Part shown: positions 35,603 through 47,019 of the stretch, in pieces
Layout: each line of letters starts with the position of its first letter
How positions within the stretch are numbered: the first letter of the stretch is position 1
NCBI RefSeq assembly: GCF_049243985.1
Contig: NC_135372.1
Coordinates: forward strand, 101,273,318 to 101,337,317
Length of the DNA stretch: 64,000 bases
Reading direction: 5' to 3'
Source: Paroedura picta
Taxonomy: Eukaryota; Chordata; Lepidosauria; Squamata; Gekkonidae
Notes under the pieces: model-generated
What the model saw: only the letters and a program-made list of their open reading frames with translations
The model's database searches: none
What the model was told of the DNA's origin: nothing
Position numbers and translations under genes: made by a program

Positions 35603-36061
35603 TCATCTTTTTGTGGCTCTGAGCTCATTGGCATATGTTGAGTAGAATTTTCTATCTGTCAATGTGTATAATTATTTATTATAGTATCTTTGATTACATA
35701 CATTGAAATGTGATGTGAATTTCTGTGAATTTTGCTGTCAGTACTATATCCCCAGCATATGTTTTAAAAACCCAGAGCTCTGATCAAGGGCCAGTGTTCC
35801 ATCATCATTTCCATAATTCTCCACACCCATATAAGGTTGCTATACATTTAGTTCCCCTTATGACCAATGACACTGTTTCATATGACGATATCGCATTGTA
35901 CCAGTTTTCCCGAAGGAAACAATAGTTGGAAGGTAACATCAAAAACTGTGTTTTCGTGCCTCTGTGTTCCTGTGTTTTCTCTCTGTTTTATGATTTGCAT
36001 CACTTTGTTTCCCCCCACACCTGACTCCCACCCTATAATTAGTGTACAAGTAATTTAACCC

Positions 36062-36290
36062 AGGCTAGTTTGATCTTGTCAGATCTTGAAAGTTAAGTAG
36101 GATTGGTCTTGGTTAGTACTTGGGTGAGATCACCAAGGAAGTACTTGAGATCACCAAGGAAGTCCAGGGTTTCTACTCAAAAGTGGGCAATGGTAAAACC
36201 CCTGCGTTTATCTCTTGCCTTTAAAATCTTATGGAGTCTGCATAAATTGTCTGTGATCTGATGGCCCTTTCTGCCACCAATATAGCAGTC
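36062..36290 (+). mobile_element. 5S rRNA-derived SINE (SINE3 type)
   Basis: The head reads TGATCTTGTCAGATCTTGAAAGTTAAGTAGGATTGGTCTTGGTTAGTACTTGGGTGAGA piecewise, closely following the internal promoter half of vertebrate 5S rRNA (gatctcgtctgatctcggaagctaagcagg...ggttagtacttgg). It has a tandem duplication of GAGATCACCAAGGAAGT with the link ACTT. The tail from about 36175 (GGCAATGGTAAAACCCC, TCTCTTGCCTTTAAAATC, TGATCTGATGGCCC) is not 5S and matches a common SINE body. It is a SINE, not a working 5S gene. Confidence 0.8.
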
Positions 36291-36466
36291 TGCTGAGAAC
36301 TGTCTATAGAAAACAAGTGGGAAATCCAAGTAATTGTTAGTGGAATGGTCTAAAAGAAATACAATACTTGTGACAGAATAGCTACTTTCACTTAGAAAAT
36401 TATGAATAACAGCGAACATCTATTATTGCCCTTCAGTACCACTCTTCCCGGCTTATAGGCCAGACA

Positions 36467-36528
36467 CAGAATCATAGAGTTGGAAGAGACCTACAGGGTC
36501 ATCTAGTCCAACCCCCTGCTCCTCAATT
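36467..36528 (-). mobile_element. CR1 3' tip
   Basis: AGAATCATAGAGTTGGAAGAGACCTACAGGG then CATCTAGTCCAACCCCCTGCTC is the reverse of the CR1 3' end with its ATTCTATG-type repeats. Only about 60 bp remain. Confidence 0.85.
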
Positions 36529-37744
36529 TAGTATTTTTAATTTCTCTTAGGAATGTGTCTGACCACAAGTAACAAGGAATAAGAGTGGTGCAGTGAATAG
36601 TTATAAAATAGAAAGGTACAGATATAACAGGACAGGCCCTGGGGACAAAAGGCATCTTGACGTGATTGGATCTGTTTATGGATCTCCATTTATTCAGCTT
36701 CATTTGCATCTTTCTCTGATGGGTTTTGGGTCGTCCTCCCTCCTGCTTTTCAGTTAATGTTGAAAGTTTTAATAGTAAGAGTTGCCAAAGCACAAGGAGG
36801 CCAGATATAGGAATGCCTTAGCAGCAATATTGCAAGTTGCATGGATATGCCTTCATCTTACATTTGGGTTAGATATTTTGTGTTTGTTTAAACCTCACAA
36901 TCACACTCCTGTGAATCTTGTTTCTTTGTATGCTTCTCTCAAGTAATTAAAATGTAGTCACAGTAACATGAGCAAGCAAGTTCCATTATGGAGATGAAGG
37001 CTGCTTCATGAGGTTTTGTTTGTTTGTTTGTTTTGCCTTTGTCATGTTTTACAAATAGACCTACTCATTGGAGTTGGAATAGTTTTCATTACCCCCCCCC
37101 CCCAAAAAAAAGGAGTTGAGAGAAATAGTGGCTGTTTTTGTTAAGAGGAAATTTCCAGATTCTGGGTTGTGACATTTAGTAGCTTCTGGTCAGATTTTTT
37201 TCAGGGACTGTGGGAATGCTATGCTTCAAATGAGTGTGTGATTATAGAATGGCAGAGTGGATGGTGCTCTGTGCAGTAAAGCTGGGTCTGCCTCCCCCCC
37301 CCCCACCCCGTTTTGGTAGTGGTGAAGTCAAGTGTTCCATGTTCAGCAAACTCATGTTTGAAGTATTTATTGCAGCCAGCTTCAGAGTCCTAGATATACA
37401 GCAATGAAGCAAAGCTGCTCTGACCAGTAATACACGATCCAAATGCAATTCTGTTGGGTACTCACTGTAACAACATTCTGATTATATAACTTGAACACAA
37501 AAGGCCCATCTGGGCACTCATCAGCTTTCTTGCTGCCTTCATTATCACTTTTATTAAAAGCTACACCTGGATGTACTGGATGAAGTAAGGAGCAGCAGGA
37601 CTGACCTTGGGGAGCTGGACCTGCTCCTTTTCACAGCCATCACTATATCTAATTCTCCACAAGGCCTATCTGTGTGGATTCTTGAACCCAGGGAGAAGAG
37701 GCCATGAATAGAGAAGTCAGATTTTTCTACAAACCTGAGGTAAA

Positions 37745-37835
37745 TAACCTCAGATAAATAAAAACCAGCCCTTGTAGCTTTAAGAATTAGAAGCCTTTAG
37801 TGGCCATTGCTAGGCAGCCATCACAGTATTGCCAG
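37745..37835 (+). repeat. Unnamed dispersed repeat, copy 1
   Basis: CCCTTGTAGCTTTAAGAATTAGAAGCCTTTAGTGGCCATTGCTAGGCAGCCATCACAGTATTGCCAG (read in pieces) recurs in similar form at 50790-50870. I do not recognise the family. Confidence 0.45.
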
Positions 37836-37849
37836 CCTTTCACCCTTGG

Positions 37850-37962
37850 CTTCTGTCAGTTTCATGTATCGTTGACTAGTTTTAATGTAAACCGCCCTGA
37901 GCCTTCGGGGAGGGCAGTATATAAATCTAAATAAATAAATAAAATAAATAAAAATAAAAGGC
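37850..37962 (+). mobile_element. L2-like LINE 3' tail
   Basis: TTTTAATGTAAACCGCCCTGAGCCTTCGGGGAGGGCAGTATATAAATC ends in AAATAAATAAATA. The GCCCT...AGGGC arms can pair into a small 3' hairpin. Confidence 0.75.
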
Positions 37963-38202
37963 ATGGTGGAAAGAGGCAAGACTCTTTCCAGGGCTGTTCT
38001 CACCTCTGATGAGGCCAAGCTGAGTAGTAACCAATGGGTGACTTGATAGATTAGTGGATAAGGAGAGTCCTTATTGGTCACTTGCTTTTAAGACTCTACT
38101 AGCCTGGATAGCAAATAATAGTCTATACGAGGAAGGCTTTCTTTTCTCCCCACATAAAAACCTTTACCTGCTCCACATCTGTTTATCATATGGACCCTTA
38201 CA

Positions 38203-38455
38203 GGGAGCCAGATTGGTACAGTGGTTAAGAGTTGTGGCTTCTAATCTGGAGAGCTGGGTTTGATTACCCACTCCTCCACATTCAGCCAACTGGGTGACCT
38301 TGGGCTAGTCAGTCCTGTTAAAGCTGTTCTCACAGAACAGTTATGTCAGAGCTCTCTCAGTTCTACCTACCTCACAGAGTGTCTGTTGTGGCGAGGGAAA
38401 GGAAAGGCAATTTTAAGGCGCTTTGAAAAGCAGGGCATAAAAATCAGCTTCTGCA
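38203..38455 (+). mobile_element. tRNA-derived SINE with L2-like tail, diverged
   Basis: GGGAGCCAGATTGGTACAGTGGTTAAGAG (A box) and GCTGGGTTTGATTACCC (B box) are followed by the SINE body and AGCAGGGCATAAAAATCAGCTTC. A (CCA)n/(CAA)n tract follows at 38455-38480. Confidence 0.85.
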
Positions 38456-38839
38456 CCACCACCACCAACAACAACAACAACCTGGAGCCTTTTGCATGCA
38501 AAATGAGTGCTCTGCCATGACCTCATCCCTTGCCAATTTGTTTACATCTGTGCTGATTCCTAGCTTGCTGATCTTCTAAGTTTGTTTCAGCTCAGCAGTT
38601 TCCATCAACAAAGTCAGACCTTCAAATCATCAGCTCATTGAGTTTCCTCTGTTAAAATGTCTGTTTTTGTTGGTGTTTGTGCCATTCTGTCTTTGGTTAA
38701 ATGCTATAATGTGGTAGACTTGAGCTTTACTCTTAATTATTATTAATCTGATGAAGAGGGTAGTTTTAAGAAATGCTGTACTAAGAGAATGGGGGTGAGA
38801 GATTTCTGACCAAAGCATATGCTGCTATCTGTCAGTTAC

Positions 38840-39032
38840 ATTTTTTATCTCACCTTGCCTCTAAGAAAGTCAGGGTTGTCTGCCTGTCATGTTCAATGTT
38901 ACAACCTGTCACCTGGGTTACAATGAGAATGAGTGACCTCCCCAAAGTTTTCCAGAAAGCTTCATGGTCAAGTGGGGATTTGAACTTGGGTGGTCTCAGT
39001 CCTGATCCAACACTAATCGTTACATCTCACTG
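38840..39032 (-). mobile_element. Old MIR-like SINE relic
   Basis: ATGAGAATGAGTGACCTCCCCAAAG and GGTCAAGTGGGGATTTGAACTTGGGTGGTCTCAGTCC resemble the reverse of a MIR-like SINE (B-box-side and core). Diverged. Confidence 0.5.
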
Positions 39033-39630
39033 ACATGTGCAAGCAGTATATCCAAAGGCAATCCCTAGCAAGTCTGTAGAAACAGTAGAATTTGTTGGCA
39101 GCACAGGAATTTTGGAGTAATTCCTAAGAAAACATCAGAAAGGAGGGCACAGCAATCTCAGAGAAGCCTGATGTTCTTTTTACATGGTTCTTGAAAGAGC
39201 TTCCCCCCAATATTGTTGCTAACCATAGCCAATCTGAATATCTGATAATCAAGGTCTGACCACTACATGGATTGGTGGGGGAGGGGCTCAACTAAAACCG
39301 GAAGCCCTGGTTACAATTTTGAGTTCTGCATCTGTGTCCCTGGGCATGTATGTAGGGAAAAATCCCAGTGTTGAAAGTACTGAGACATCAAAACAAAGCA
39401 CCATTTGCATGGCATATTGGATTGCTGTAGCAACCCAAATGTTGTTTGACAGGTCAGCAGTGTCTGCCACAGGCCAAAGAAGGGGTAGGTAAAGGGAGAA
39501 GAGCCATGAGAAACAAGCCAATGGAGGGAGGGAAGCCAGAGCTGGAGAGAGAAACTGTAGGTAGAACATGAACTGAGGATAGGGGCAGAAGGGAGGAAAT
39601 GTGGAGTGTTGGTGGGCAGCAACCAGTCTT

Positions 39631-39648
39631 GGGGGGGGGGGGGGGGGC
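39631..39648 (+). repeat. Poly-G tract (18 G)
   Basis: An uninterrupted run of G within otherwise unremarkable sequence. The surrounding 39033-41600 region shows no gene or clear repeat; open frames there are artefacts. Confidence 0.9.
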
Positions 39649-41599
39649 TGGTGTGGTTCAGCATCTCTGGGCACAATTCTGTGAAGAACATAAAATCCCA
39701 AAATTTTTGTTCTTGCAACTCTCATTTGCTGAATAATGATAATAAAGACAAATGTTTAAAATGCATAGTTTAGGAGGGGGTATAAAAAAAGAAAGAAATG
39801 TAGAGCAATGAGAGAGGAAGCAGAACAGGGCAACACAGCTTTCTGGTCCCTCTTGTGCTTCATGTTTGAGCAGTAAGGATGGTCTTATTGCTTGCAGGAT
39901 AGAAAAGCTATTGTATTGAAAACTTCACAGACCAAAAATGGAAGGTGCAAGTTGTGTCATCATGCATGTCTCTGCCGCCAGTTTGGCTTGTTGAGTGGGA
40001 TAGGGCACTGGTGAGCAAGGCAATCTCAGGGTGGTATAGAGTCACTTAATCTTTCCCATGTCAGAAATCTCCTTTGGCCAGACAGAAAACACTGACTTGT
40101 CAAGAACGAGGTCCCATTCAAAACTCTCTCACCTTGCCTCTTTTCTTGCAGAGGCATGCCCTTCCCCCCTCTTACATTTCCACAGTGGAAGGGGCTGGAG
40201 ACTTTTATTGAAGCCAGAAAAAAAGGCCATGTGTTGCATGGAGGTGGGTGGCTGCTGCCAGGGTGCTGGGGCAGGGAACCTGCCACATGGAAGCTCTGTT
40301 ACTATTGCACTATTTCAGCTACAACAGAAAAAATGCACAACTTGCCTTGATGTGGAAAACACCTCTAATTTAAGAAAGAGCCAAAGAGCAAATGTAATAG
40401 TGGATGAAGACTTCAAATATTGTGGGGGGAAGCATGTCTTAATTGGATTTTCAAATGTTGGCAACTATGAGACGTGTGTGTGTATAAAGTCACCATGCTT
40501 TTTTTCTCCTGTGAAACTTCTCAAATGAAAGAGGACCACGAGGTCCCTTACGCAGCTCAGTTTCACTTCAATGGATTTATTCTGTACTTTGCCCAAGACA
40601 ATTATGCCAGAGAAAAACAACAACTACAGCTTCCAGGATGTATAAGCAGGGCTGTAATTCAGAGAAATGCCACTATTTGATTTGTTCATTTTTGCTTCTA
40701 CTTTTTTATCATCAGTTTATTCCTTTCTTACACTTCTCATTCTTTTATAAATTCCAGTTTGTGGCAAATTCCAAGTGGTTGTTCTATCTGTTTGGGGCTT
40801 CTTCCCCACCCACCCACCTCCCGTAAATAAATACATGTGCTAGGAGGCAATTGTGATGGCTTATGAAGACAAACCTACTTATTCCACTTCAAAAACATGT
40901 TTTCTTCAGGAAACATCATGCTTTTAATGACAGTTGTCCTTGCCATTGGGCTAGCCAAGATCCACAGCTGGGCTTTATGCCTGATAAAAGCAGCCGCGTT
41001 GATGCAGCATAAGGAAGGCATTTAAGTTCATCTGTGCACAAGGGTGGCCTGCTGTGACATCCTCCCACAGAGATTTGTATAAAGGAATTTCCTTGGGATC
41101 TTGTCTCCAGCAACCGGTGATGAGTGTGCTGCCAAGCTCCACCAGACCGAAGGAATGTCAACCAGCTTGAGGGCAAACTCAGAGTTCATCTGAGGAAACT
41201 GTAGCCTTTTCCATCACCTTTGCAAATAGTTATGATGCATTTGAGCAGTTAGCAAGTATATGGCTTTGAATCAACAGGAAGGTATGTGCACAATAAGAGT
41301 TCGACATGTGATACTTAACCTTACCGGAAGTAGCTTTTATTTTCTTCACTGCCTCCCAGTTTGATTCTGGAATGTAACTTGCACAAGACACTCCTCCTAG
41401 ATTCTTACTTCCCTCTTTCACTGCTGTGCTTGCCTACAGCAATTATTGCCCACTTGTTGAAAGTGAAGGAATGAAGTAGAGCAAATCACCCTGCAGCCCA
41501 GCTCCTTTGAACAAAGAATGCAAGTTTCTTCAGGTGCAGATTCTAATGGTGTCCCAGCAGCTCATTGTCTGGCTCAAGGTGGCTGAAATAATAGTAAAA

Positions 41600-41765
41600 C
41601 TTAGCATTTGTATAGTGTTTTAATTGGTTATAGAGCTTCATGTATTATCTTTACAGCAGGCTTAGTAGTGTTATTCCCCTATTGTATATTTGGCTAGGGC
41701 TGGTAAATAGTGACTTGCCAACGACCATTTATGGTGGAGGTGAGATTAAATCAGCAACTTTCAGA
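41600..41765 (+). mobile_element. Old MIR-like SINE relic
   Basis: TTATCTTTACAGCAGGCTTAGTAG, TTGGCTAGGGCTGGTAAATAGTGACTTGCC and GGTGAGATTAAATCAGCAAC give a MIR-core-like order. Diverged. Confidence 0.35.
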
Positions 41766-41776
41766 TTACAGCTCAT

Positions 41777-42144
41777 TCATAGAATCATAGAGTTGGAAGG
41801 GACATACAAGGGAAACCCCTGTGGAATGCAGGAAATTCACAACTACTTGCCCACCACAATGACCTCAGTTCCATGCCCAGATGAGCGCCCCTCCAAAAAA
41901 CAACAACAACAACAACCCAGAATCCCAGGCCAGTCTGGTCTGGAGGAAATTTGCCTCCGGACCCCAAAGTGGCACATGTTCCTGGGCATGCAAGAGAGAG
42001 CCACAAGAGCCGAGCATGAACATAATCCCTTCTGCCCACCAATTTACAATCTGCCTAAATCACAGCATCAGCAATTCTGTGATGTGGCTATCTAGCCTCT
42101 GCTTTAAAACTTCCAAAGAAGGAGAACCCACCATCTCCCGAGGA
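41777..42144 (-). mobile_element. CR1 LINE, 3' part (segment 1 of 3)
   Basis: It begins TCATAGAATCATAGAGTTGGAAGGGAC, the reverse of the CR1 3' terminus, and runs through CR1 3' text to ACCATCTCCCGAGGA. The next CR1 words, AGTCTGTTCCACTG, appear only at 42863, after an L2-like insertion. Segments 2 and 3 lie at 42863-43003 and 43378-43560. Confidence 0.85.
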
Positions 42145-42862
42145 TCAGCTAAGGATCCCTGGCCCTAAAGAAGTCCGCCTGGTCTCGACCAGGGCCAGAG
42201 CATTCTCTGTTCTGGCCCCCACCTGTTGGAATGAGCTCCCAGAGGAGATCAGGGCCCTGACGGAGCTTAAACAGTTCCGCAGGGCCTGCAAAAAGGAGCT
42301 CCTCCACCAGGCATTTGGCCGAGACCAGACGTAATCAATCAGCGACCAAGGGCCTCTGCTCCCCCCCTCAGAATCCCATCAATAAGCCCTGGACCTGTTT
42401 GTATTACCATATTGTTTACTGTTATACTGTGTTGTTAAAGGTAAAGGTATCCCCTGTGCAAGCACCGAGTCATGTCTGACCCTTGGGGTGACGCCCTCTA
42501 GCGTTTTCATGGCAGACTCAATACGGGGTGGTTTGCCAGTGCCTTCCCCAGTCATGACCGTTTACCCCCCAGCAAGCTGGGTACTCATTTTACCGACCTC
42601 GGAAGGATGGAAGGCTGAGTCTACCTTGAGCCGGCTGCTGGGATTGAACTCCCAGCCTTATGGGCAAAGCTTTCAGACGGCTGCCTTACCACTCTGCGCC
42701 ACAAGAGGCTCTGACTGTGTTGTTATTTGGTTACAATTATTAGTTATCAGTTATACATGTTCTACAGACTGTTTTATGTATTGTTTTCTGTTATAATGTA
42801 AACCGCCCTGAGCCTCCGGGGAGGGCGGTATAGAAGTATGATAAATAAATAAATAATAAATA
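42145..42862 (+). mobile_element. L2-like LINE inserted in CR1, with a SINE inside it
   Basis: The frame from 42179 reads VSTRARAFSVLAPTCWNELP, EEIRALTELKQFRRACKKEL and LHQAFGRDQT then stop, the C-terminus of an L2-like ORF2. The 3' UTR is interrupted at 42437-42713 by a SINE and resumes to AACCGCCCTGAGCCTCCGGGGAGGGCGG and AAATAAATAAATA. This copy links the frame to the tail found alone elsewhere in the window. It is 5' truncated. Confidence 0.88.
42437..42713 (-). mobile_element. Sauria-SINE-like element, nested
   Basis: On the minus strand: AGAGCCTCTTGTGGCGCAGAG (A-box head), TGGGAGTTCAATCCCAGC (B box), body GTAAAATGAGTACCCAGCTTGC, then AAAACGCTAGAGGGCGTCACC and the tail GGGGATACCTTTACCTTT. 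Perfect 11-bp target duplications ACTGTGTTGTT flank it at 42426-42436 and 42714-42724, inside the L2-like 3' UTR. The tail's GGGTCAGACATGAC resembles the BovB end GGGTCGGACACGAC, as expected for a BovB-mobilised SINE. Confidence 0.85.
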
Positions 42863-43003
42863 AGTCTGTTCCACTGTGGGGCCGCTCTGTCAGTAATTTC
42901 TTCTGGATGTTTAGCTTAAAATTCTTTTGAATTAATTTCATCCCATTGGTCCTGGCCCTACCCCCTGTGGTAACAGAAAACAACTCTGCTTCATCCTCTG
43001 TGT
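42863..43003 (-). mobile_element. CR1 LINE (segment 2 of 3)
   Basis: AGTCTGTTCCACTGTGGGGCCGCTCTGTCAG resumes CR1 after the L2-like insertion. The minus-strand frame includes FSVTTGGRARTNGMKLIQKN, a CR1 C-terminal motif. Confidence 0.85.
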
Positions 43004-43377
43004 CAGTGGTCTCCAACCTTTTTATCACCGGGGACCAGTCAACGCTTGACAATTTTACTGAGGCCCGGGGAGGGGGTAGTCTTTTGCCAAGGAACGTTGC
43101 CGCTGCCTGAGCCCCTGATTCACTTGCTTTCCCACCGGCGCCCCTGACTTCCCACCACCCGCTGGGGGGCACTGCCAGCAGTAGCTGTGCAGTGCCACAC
43201 CGAGGGGGAGCCCCAGCCATGGCGGCCGCCAAACAGCACCAAAGGTGAACCGGCGGCAGAGTGGCAGGGCAGCCCCCGAGGCAGCAGCCAGGGAGGAGGA
43301 TGAGGAGGAGCTGTGGCCCGGGACCAACTGATCCACAGGCCGATCCCGGTCCTCCGACTGGGGGTTGGAGACCTCTG
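43004..43377. mobile_element. hAT non-autonomous element inserted in CR1
   Basis: The ends are CAGTGGTCTCCAACC and GGTTGGAGACCTCTG. The flanking 8-mers CTCTGTGT (42996) and CTCTATGT (43378) match at 7 of 8 positions as a target duplication. The 374-bp interior is GC-rich and non-coding. The ends are close to those of the element at 58924, so the two are related. Confidence 0.85.
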
Positions 43378-43560
43378 CTCTATGTGACAGCCCTTCAAGT
43401 ACTTGAGGATGATTATCATATCACCTTAGTCATGTTCTCTCCAGTCAAAACAGACCAACCTTTCCTCATAAAACTTGATCTCCAAACCCCACACCATCTT
43501 TGTAACCCTCCTCTTGAGTTTCATCTTCAGGATTTCTTGGTTATAGATGTTCAGAAATCA
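43378..43560 (-). mobile_element. CR1 LINE (segment 3 of 3)
   Basis: CAGCCCTTCAAGTACTTGAGGATGATTATCATATCACC continues CR1 beyond the hAT insertion. The text fades near 43560. Confidence 0.8.
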
Positions 43561-43729
43561 GTTTCAGTGTTCATGTCATGTGACTCTGTTAGAGCATTAA
43601 ATAATATAGAATTGGAGTCCCACTGCAAAATAGGGTTACTTGGCTCATGCTAAGCCTCTGAGACAAAACTTGTTATTGATTGCCACTACAGCCAAGCTGG
43701 CTCTTTGGGCCAGGGTAACTAAATTGGTA

Positions 43730-44015
43730 TGAGCCTCTTGTGGCACAGAGTGGTAAGGCAGCAGACATGCAGTCTGAAAGCTCTGCTGATGAGGCTGGGA
43801 GTTCAATCCCAGCATCCGGCTCAAGGTTGACTCAGCCTTCCATCCTTCCGAGGTTGGTAAAATGAGTACCCAGCTTGCTGGGGGGTAAACTGTAATGACT
43901 GGGGAAGGCACTGGCAAACCACCCCGTATTGAGTCTGCCATGAAAACGCTAGAGGGTGTCACCCCAAGGGTCAGACATGACCCGGTGCTTGCACAGGGGA
44001 TACCTTTACCTTAAG
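43730..44015 (+). mobile_element. Sauria-SINE-like element
   Basis: Forward copy of the 42437 family: GAGCCTCTTGTGGCACAGAG head, GGGAGTTCAATCCCAGC B box, the shared body, and the tail GGGGATACCTTTACCTT. Perfect 10-bp target duplications TAAATTGGTA lie at 43720-43729 and 44016-44025. Its identity to the reverse copy 1 kb away makes the pair a potential stem of about 280 bp. Confidence 0.88.
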
Positions 44016-44239
44016 TAAATTGGTAACTTCTGCCTTCTGTTGCTACTTCTTTTGAGGTAGAAAGTCCAGATGCGTTTTCAGCCCTTGTTCCTTAAATTAA
44101 CATTGGGCTTAAAAGAGAATGATGTTTTTGTAGTGAAAGAGCTCTTAGTTTAATGAGATTGGAACTAATAGGATTGAACCCATCTCTTTCCTGGGAACAC
44201 TGGACAAGTTCCAGGTTATCTGGAACGATTGGAAAAACT

Positions 44240-44332
44240 GTTCCTTAGGGAGATGTGAGTGAAATATGCTGATATACATCTAGTATTCCTAGGAAATGCG
44301 GTGGTATATAAATAGAAATAAATAAATAAACC
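44240..44332 (+). mobile_element. L2-like LINE 3' tail
   Basis: GGAAATGCGGTGGTATATAAATAGAAATAAATAAATAAA is a diverged tail of the L2-like family. Confidence 0.5.
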
Positions 44333-47019
44333 ATCCCCTTTGGTCTGTCTGCCTCTGTCTCTACCTGTGGGGAGTTTAATCTATCAGTTCCTGCCTCCAT
44401 TGTTGGCAAGATTCAGTAAAGCCCTTGCTGTTGTTGGAGCTTGACAGACTGGAGATCAAGTGAGTAGTAGAGTATTGTGGTATTGAGTAGTAGTAGTTAT
44501 TCTGAGTAGCTGTGTCATCAGGAAATTGTGAGATGTCACTAATCAAGTTGCCACTGCCTCCTGGGCCATTCCTCTGCTAGATGTTTTGATACAGTTTTGC
44601 CACTCCTCGGTGAACAGGCTGGTGTTACAATCCTGTTTGCATAGGAGAATCACCACAAACCAAGTCTGTAAAAAGTTTGGGAGGACAGTAGTGAAAACAT
44701 CAGAGCACAGTTCTGTAGCAATGATCCAGTAAACTAATGATGTGAACTCTAAATAAAAAGGCTAATATGAAAACACACTCTTACCCCACCCCCACCCCTG
44801 GTTGCAAACAGTTGTATTTGCCCACCCCAGAATGCAGAACAAATAAAATCCTTTGTATTAAAGGCAACTAAAATGACAGAAAATATTGTGCAGGCGTCTG
44901 AGTTAATCGGAACTTTACATCAGGCAGATGCTACAAAAAATAGTTAGTCAGATTTTTATACCAGCATGAACAGTGTTAGATGCTGGCAGGCTCACAGACT
45001 TGTTTAGTAGGAAAGGTACCAAACCTGTTGCATCTGAAAACAGGAAGAATTGTTAACTTTGAACTTTGTACATTACAAAAAAAGCATAGATAACAGGAAA
45101 TGTTACGTAACATCCAGACCCACTGCCCCTTACCTCCGTGCTTGTTCTGTAATAATCTCTGGGTTATCTGCATGCCAGCAATTGAATCTCAACAAGAATG
45201 GGAACAAAACCTGCAGTGGTCTGCCGAAAGGTGTTTCAGTGCTTAAATAGTTCTTGGGTGTTTTTTTGCTTCTTTGTTTTTGGCATCTCAAGCCATGTCT
45301 GCCAAATACGTTTACCTTATATAATACAAAACTACTCATGATAAGAAAATAACACATTCTTTAATGCAGTGTTATAACATTTGCAAGAGTCTGTTATTCA
45401 AACAAATAGAAAATTGAACAGTAGTATTACAACCAAACACACATCTCCCAAGTTTTATACAAAGTTAACAAATGACATAATAGCTGATAAATTGCTACAT
45501 AGTAAACTGAAGTCAACATAATGAGACACAACATGTGACACAACATACAGTGATAAGATAAAATGGGTCCGGTAACTCTCCATTTCAAACTTTCCTTTTT
45601 CAATTATTTTCCTGTTAGTAGAATAACAAACATAAACTATGTTTTGATAATAAACTGTTTCTTAAAAAATAATGGGATATACAGCTTGTTCTTCTTTTGA
45701 ATGTCTATAAAAATTTAAATGTAGGTACCCCTGTAAGACTGAGTTTTGTCCTTTTTCTTCTTGTTTGCTATGCCCACTTCTGTGACCTCTGTTTATTGCA
45801 AAATAAGTTGGCATTTTTATACAAAGCTGAATATTTATGCTGGATATAGAATTAGGAATTGCCTTGGGTTTGTACATCCCTTACGTTTTTCTAGCCAGAC
45901 ACATTTAGGCAATTTCTAGCTAGACACATTTAGGCAATTAATAGAATGTAGGAGTCTTGCTTCTCTTAATTGCTTAATCTTGTGTGTCTCTCCCCCCCCC
46001 CCCCCCAAGCCAGGAATAGAAGGCTGGTATCTCAGATCCTGTTCTTGTCCTTAATCACTTGTTCCCACATGAAACTGAAAAGACATAATTAAGGACAGTG
46101 TGAAGAAAATTCTAGTAGAAGCAGCTGTTGGGAAGTGCCCCTAACTGCTTGTCAACACAGCTAATATGCTGTAGTCATTGAACTAGAACTGGTTCAGATC
46201 ATTTTTTGACAACAAAGCTCTTTGGGTAGCCTTAAATTAGTCTACCAGGGAATAACTGTCCCATCTCATAGACATTTCAAGAGCATTGTGCAGGATTAGA
46301 AAACAATGTGAACTGTCCTGAGTTCCTTTGAAGAAAAGTAGGATAAAAATATGATTAATGGATTTTGATCAAGTCATATGGGATTGGTTCCTTGCTTCAC
46401 ATCCCAATCAAGATAATAGGTAAGAGTTAAATTAATAGACTAGAGCATTGCATGCTTCAATGAACTGGAAGTGTTTGGAAAACACCATTTTGTTCTAGAT
46501 CTTTTCTTTTCTTTGATTAATCTCATTACCGTGGGCCATTTCCTTTTTAAAGAATATGTTATGTACTACCATTGCTAATGGAGGAAAAACAACATACCCC
46601 ATGATATGGGAAAGCCAAAAACTGGAGAAATACCTGCAAGATTTTTAGTAGAAGAAATTAAATGTAGAAATGTCCCCCCACAAGGCTAGGTAACAGTCCT
46701 GCTGGAAGCTCCTGTAGCTTCATCATCCTCCATACCAGTACACTGACTGACACTGGCTAGGGGTGTGTGATCTTTTGAAAAGCCAGAGAGTACCATGCAA
46801 ATTGCTGACACAACCAACTTCTTTTCAGCTTGATAAGAACCCCTCAAGAACACAGACAATAAGAGTATTGAGCAACCAGTAGACACTAGGGTGTAACTTG
46901 GCATGCTGGCACACAATAGTGCATTATCCAGCCAAGTGAAGCACAAGTTGCATTTTATCATATTTTAACACCTGCTTTATAAAATAATTGATTCCTCATT
47001 ATCTGCAGACTACAGGGAT
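44333..47019. other. Intronic, nothing recognised apart from poly-C at 45992-46007
   Basis: AT-rich sequence. CTAGCCAGACACATTTAGGCAATT is tandemly repeated about twice at 45891-45940. No exon-like frame. Confidence 0.35.

Noticed and set aside
36062-36175. 5S rRNA gene
   Set aside because: The 5S likeness covers only the promoter half, carries a tandem duplication and is fused to a SINE body.
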